Positions 59,718-64,000 of a stretch of DNA of 64,000 bases are shown piece after piece (position 1 is the stretch's first letter; each line of letters starts with the position of its first letter). Under the pieces are notes generated by a model that had not been told where the DNA came from, made no database searches, and saw nothing but the letters and a program-made list of their open reading frames with translations. Source of the DNA: Apostichopus japonicus (Eukaryota; Echinodermata; Holothuroidea; Aspidochirotida; Stichopodidae); contig NC_092565.1 in the NCBI RefSeq assembly GCF_037975245.1, positions 21,194,999 to 21,258,998 on the forward strand. Direction: 5' to 3'. The translations under genes and the position numbers were made by a program.

Positions 59718-62700
59718 GTAGTAACGTCTTGGACCGGTAGCATTTTTCTTGGACGGTCCCCTGGGTACCCATTCCCAGCACTAATAATAAGAAATATTTG
59801 GTAAATTATGTAGAACTGTGTGTAAATGAGTGTTTGCACAAGATAGTTAATACAGTTTAATTCAGTTTATCGGAATCAGGCCAATTATTGCATAATCGGG
59901 AAAAAAATCGGCATCGGTAAAAGTTACATGGAATACCAGTTATGTCATACCGATTATTCAAAAACATATGGAAGGTGAAAATGATGTTCTAGGTTTGCTC
60001 TTTAACTACGAAAACTTAACATTAAGATATCCTCTATACGTCTTTAACAATGTAGTTCGATCAAATTAGGGTGCCAGGGTCGCTGATTTGGATCCCTCAT
60101 GGTTTGTGACTATCATAAGGCTCGACGCTGCTCTTTTGTAAATAACGTTGCGAGCGAATTACTTTGCAGTAGCTTTGTAGCACTGAGCACTCACTAATAA
60201 CAATGAGTAATGTGCTGCACTGAGACATAAATGCGACTACTAGTATCAGCTGCTCTGTCCCGTGATGTGATCATGTTTTGCTGATGTATAAATATGATAT
60301 TCAATTGAAATCTGGGCTTTCTTCTGCTTGTATGATGAAAAAAAGCCTGCCATGTACTGTAGACTAGCTTTCTGTTCATGTTTCGATTAGCACTGCTCTC
60401 ATTACGTACGCATGCGTGGGCATACTTCGCTAGACCATATTTCCCAGAATTTTGCCACTCACAATCCTGAAAATGTGTTATTTGTCAATTAGGTGGATAC
60501 TGCCTATGTTGATAAGCTTAGGTTACACTATGTTTAGTCATGAAATGCTCCGTAGTGCAGTATTTGATGCAGTAATTGGTAATGTGATGTTTCTTTTTTC
60601 TCACAATTTGCAAAGGGTCATGCTTCCCAACCCAACCCCTCCCCTTTACCGTGGATCCACATAGGCCTCATATTGCAGTTAGGAAACACAACAGGCAAAC
60701 TAGAGGTGTATTTTATTTTGTAGGAATAAGTAATATTGGTCTTCAACCGGTTAGTAAGGTTACTTTTTTTTAACAAGGTTACAACAAGAAATGGAAACGA
60801 TGAATTAAGACAATTGACAACGACCTGTGGCTTGAAAATTAATAACAAGCCGATCGTATACTGAACTCATATTCATGTTCGGCAGCATGTATATCGTCCA
60901 CACAAACCTGTTGAAAGAATGTATCTTTTCCTTCAGTAGACAAGAAAACAGACGATAGTAGAAAAATAAAAGTGTTTCAATGTTTTTCAATATTTTATTT
61001 TCACTGCCCAATGGTAGCACTGTTAAGTTAGGAAGTTCCATCTAATCTCTTACTATTGTGCACGGCACAAATTTTACTCAATTTAGTGCAATTGTTTGAT
61101 GACGACAATAACCTGTCAGCAAACAATGCTGTGCGACTGTATTGTTTTCTTTTATCTCCCGGACTTGTGCCATGCATAAGGTTCACTACTAGCACTAATC
61201 CTCTATGGTCAGCACAGGATAATGTGAGGCCTCTAACTATGGGTAATAACTCCTTAAATTGTCAAAGCAACTCACTCATGTTTTGCGAATTGCGACATTT
61301 CATGTTCATTATTTAATCCTTGGTTGAACACTGAATGGATATATGCAAGAGAATACACAGGAAACAAAAGAAAACACAATAACAATTGTTTCAATCACAT
61401 ACTTAATTACTGAGTTTGTATAAACCGTATATTTTCTTTTTATCAAATAATTGCAATCGGCCCGATTATGAAAATATAATCGGTAATTGGTAGTTTCTGT
61501 TGTAGCATAATCTTTTGAACACTATAGACTGTATACCTGCCATAGCGTCATTACCAGAAATAGGTGCATAAAAAAAAAATGTGCGGTTTTCTTAGCATGC
61601 ATGGCCTAATAACAGTATGCGGATGGAGGTGTAGGGAATTGTGGTAGGCCTACACACACATTTAACTTTCATCACAAAGTCTGTGTCATACGGAAGAAAA
61701 ACTCAAAGAGATTTCAAACAGTGACTAGTTTACAATGGTCGAAGTCCTGGAAACTCTCCGTCGTTCATTCTTTCATAGTTTCTCTTTTCGATATCAAAAT
61801 TTACTGAGAACTTCTTTCAACTCAGAGGGAAACAAATTTTATCAAAGAGCCCTGTCAGTGCCACTGATAGTGCTAGCATTGACTGAGTATACCGCAGGCA
61901 CAACTCACAAACACCTTTATCGCGATTGCAAACTCTTGGCGAGCATCTTATCCATGGATGTATGCTTCATATATGTACTAGACTGTCTTAGTGACTTCCT
62001 GTAACAAATTTGTGAAAAGCACATAATTTATGGTGCTCCTTGCATACCTGTCTCCTCACAACCTCAGCACTACTCTTCCTTGTCTACAGTGACACTGGTA
62101 ACCTTATAACATGTGCACCCTCTATCACCGGACTCCGTCAGTCAAACAATTCACAACAGCCTACCCAATTCCCTCCGCCGTCCTCTCTACATGGTGACAC
62201 TGAAAAATTTCCTTTTCGGGTAAACATGCACAGTGCTTCCTGGGGCCCTGTTTTTCCCTGTTTGGTAACAAATATGTCAAACACTATGCATTTGTCTATG
62301 CGGTTAGGCTTAGTTTTCATGCCATAGTAGGATATTGTTACGAAAGTGTTGCTATCACAAAGGGTACTCCAAAAGTTTTTGTTATAGATATGCTACTTAA
62401 GGTCTTTTCTGCAAGGAACTACTATTCACTGTAAATTGTCTGTTTTCATAAGAAAGTTCAATCACATGTTTTGTTAAGATTTTCAGCCTTCACTTATTGT
62501 TAGGCCTTAAAAAAATAGTCACAAAAGTGGAAAACTGTTGTATAGTTCATGCTGTGATCATTCAAACTGCTGCGATAGTTCTTTATGTGTAAAAGGTGAG
62601 CTTGAAGGGTTTGGTTGTAAAATTGTTTGTTTGGATCATTACCACATGTATGTTTTCTCTTATCCTGACCTGTAGTAGTACAGATGTTTTCATGGGAAGA

Positions 62701-63730
62701 TATAACATTAAGCATTGCCCACTACACATGTGCACAGTACATACCACTCAGCTTTTCACACCTTCTCAGAGCGGATCTCCATTGGTTGGAAGGAGAGGAG
62801 AAATTCAATAAAAATATAATATAAAACCCCCTCTTATAAAGTCCATAAGAACCAATCACATCATTCACAGTTAATTTGTTAAATGCTCACTGAAACGTTT
62901 TTATGTGCGATATTTGTGGAAACGTCCATTTCCATATGAGGAAGTATATATACCGTGGACTGTCAGGATAGCGGGTAGAGTTATGAGAAAAACAACAAAA
63001 TAACAAACAACAGTTTTCAAGTATCTATTAAGACAAAGGCCTTCCCGTCCTCCTCTTTGTTTATAAATATCAGTGCATTAGTTCTTGATTTTAAGAGCTC
63101 TGTCAAAGATGGATGCAACAACACAGAAGTCCTACATGTTTCCTGATAAAGAGTTTTTGGTTTAAAAAAAAAGAATGCTGTGTCATGTTAAATGGATGAA
63201 AAAACCTTGTTATACCAATTTCCAGGTGCCTTCATTCATAAGGACAAAATGTGCATTTTTACGCAGTTTTACCACTTCTTGCATACATAGTGTGTGTCCT
63301 ACATGTAGTTCGGTGACTTTGTATTTTTTTTTTTTGGTGACAAATACCAATATTTACGGTATTGATGTGACGGTATATCGGTAATTCTGTTTTCTACCAT
63401 ACCGGTGGACCTTACCGATACTCCAGCAAGATTTGCATCAGAAACAGCTATTAAGCTGCTGAATCAAATGATCGAGAAGTACAGTTTTTCGAATGCCCAA
63501 TCTTACGGAATGTTCCCATTTTCCGTCGTGTCTGTTTGTGGTTTCCCTCATTTTGTCCGAAATGGCATGCCATGGTGCCCTGAAATTTTCAGAAAAGTGC
63601 CCATTTCAGTGATAATCCAATGCAATTTACCTTTTTGAACCCGATCTTTGCCTACTTATATACAAAATAAAACAAAAACTATTAGCAAACTGCTTATCCA
63701 CTAAAGAGCCTGTGTAAGAGAATAAATTGT
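59718..63730. other. Probable intron(s) of the third gene
   Basis: No exon can be supported. Degenerate TAATCGG-type ends occur near 59870-59935 and 61455-61495 and might bound an old DNA transposon. A frame near 63405-63638 follows a plausible acceptor but has no match. Confidence 0.35.
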
Positions 63731-63776
63731 AAAAGTAAGTGGGCCTGACGTTTCGATCCTAGCAGGATCTTCTTCA
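63731..63776 (-). repeat. Hammerhead-ribozyme-like short repeat, copy 2
   Basis: On the - strand it reads CTGAAGA (fitting the CTGANGA core), one extra A, the GATCC-TGCTA-GGATC hairpin, GAAAC and GTC. It is over 95% the same as the copy at 16133-16177, including the AAAAGTAAGT(T/G)GGCC flank. The stem I partner is lost here, so it is unlikely to cut. Confidence 0.6.
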
Positions 63777-64000
63777 GTCTACTTATATACACATCTTTTC
63801 TAAATGTCTAAATCAAACCCAAAACAATAATAAAATTTTGTTAGACACGGTATTACGTGAACTGTAGACTAAACGTACAGTATACATGAAGTGTCTTAAT
63901 ATGTATCAACAGTGATTGGAAACGTACACAAACAGTACATATATAACAGTATGTAGAATTCCAGTTTTCCTTCACAGTGTTTCTTCATAATTGATCATGA

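Noticed and set aside
59860-61500. hAT-like element bounded by TAATCGG-rich sequences
   Set aside because: The two ends share only short stretches such as CATAATCGGG, and no target duplication could be set.
63405-63638. Exon beginning ARFASETAIKLLNQMIEKYS of the third gene
   Set aside because: An acceptor exists, but there is no convincing donor, the phase link to 59717 cannot be tested, and the family is not recognised.

Overview
This is a stretch of animal nuclear DNA. It has long introns with GT-AG splice sites, and its intergenic space is packed with non-autonomous DNA transposons, LINE and SINE pieces, satellites and microsatellites. The mix suggests a marine deuterostome invertebrate, most likely an echinoderm: a Ty3/gypsy element of the Gmr1 type (a deuterostome group), hammerhead-ribozyme-like motifs in repeats, and single-copy genes whose exon layout and length match the human orthologues. 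The species assignment is inference.

Two complete genes can be assembled. NAGK (N-acetylglucosamine kinase) is on the + strand at 3910-21151, with ten exons joining in frame to 345 residues. HOGA1 (mitochondrial 4-hydroxy-2-oxoglutarate aldolase) is on the - strand at 48162-35089, with seven exons joining in frame to 327 residues. The two genes converge, with about 14 kb of repeat-rich intergenic DNA between their stop codons. A third gene, not recognised, begins at 56761 on the + strand with a very basic N-terminus and probably runs past the window end. The three genes are not obviously linked in function.

The 1-22 kb part is NAGK and its introns. Intron 4 holds a 20-bp satellite split by a 2.3-kb hAT-like element with an 8-bp target duplication. 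Intron 5 holds a well-formed hammerhead ribozyme motif between AT microsatellites. The 22-35 kb part is intergenic, with several MITE-like elements, a tRNA-derived SINE, and a LINE copy split by a second copy of that SINE. The 35-48 kb part is HOGA1. Its intron 6 carries a 6,985-bp LTR retrotransposon in antisense orientation (near-identical 987-bp LTRs, GGGGC target duplication). Its pol order is protease-integrase-RT-RNase H, its gag has a SCAN-like region, and a frameshift in the integrase makes it defective. The 48-57 kb part is intergenic, with a 944-bp foldback element built of 105-bp repeats, another inverted-repeat element, an array of ~127-bp repeats containing nuclear-receptor-type sites, and a ~190-bp hairpin. 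The 57-64 kb part holds the third gene and its introns.

I see no classical RNA genes, CRISPR arrays or bacterial features.
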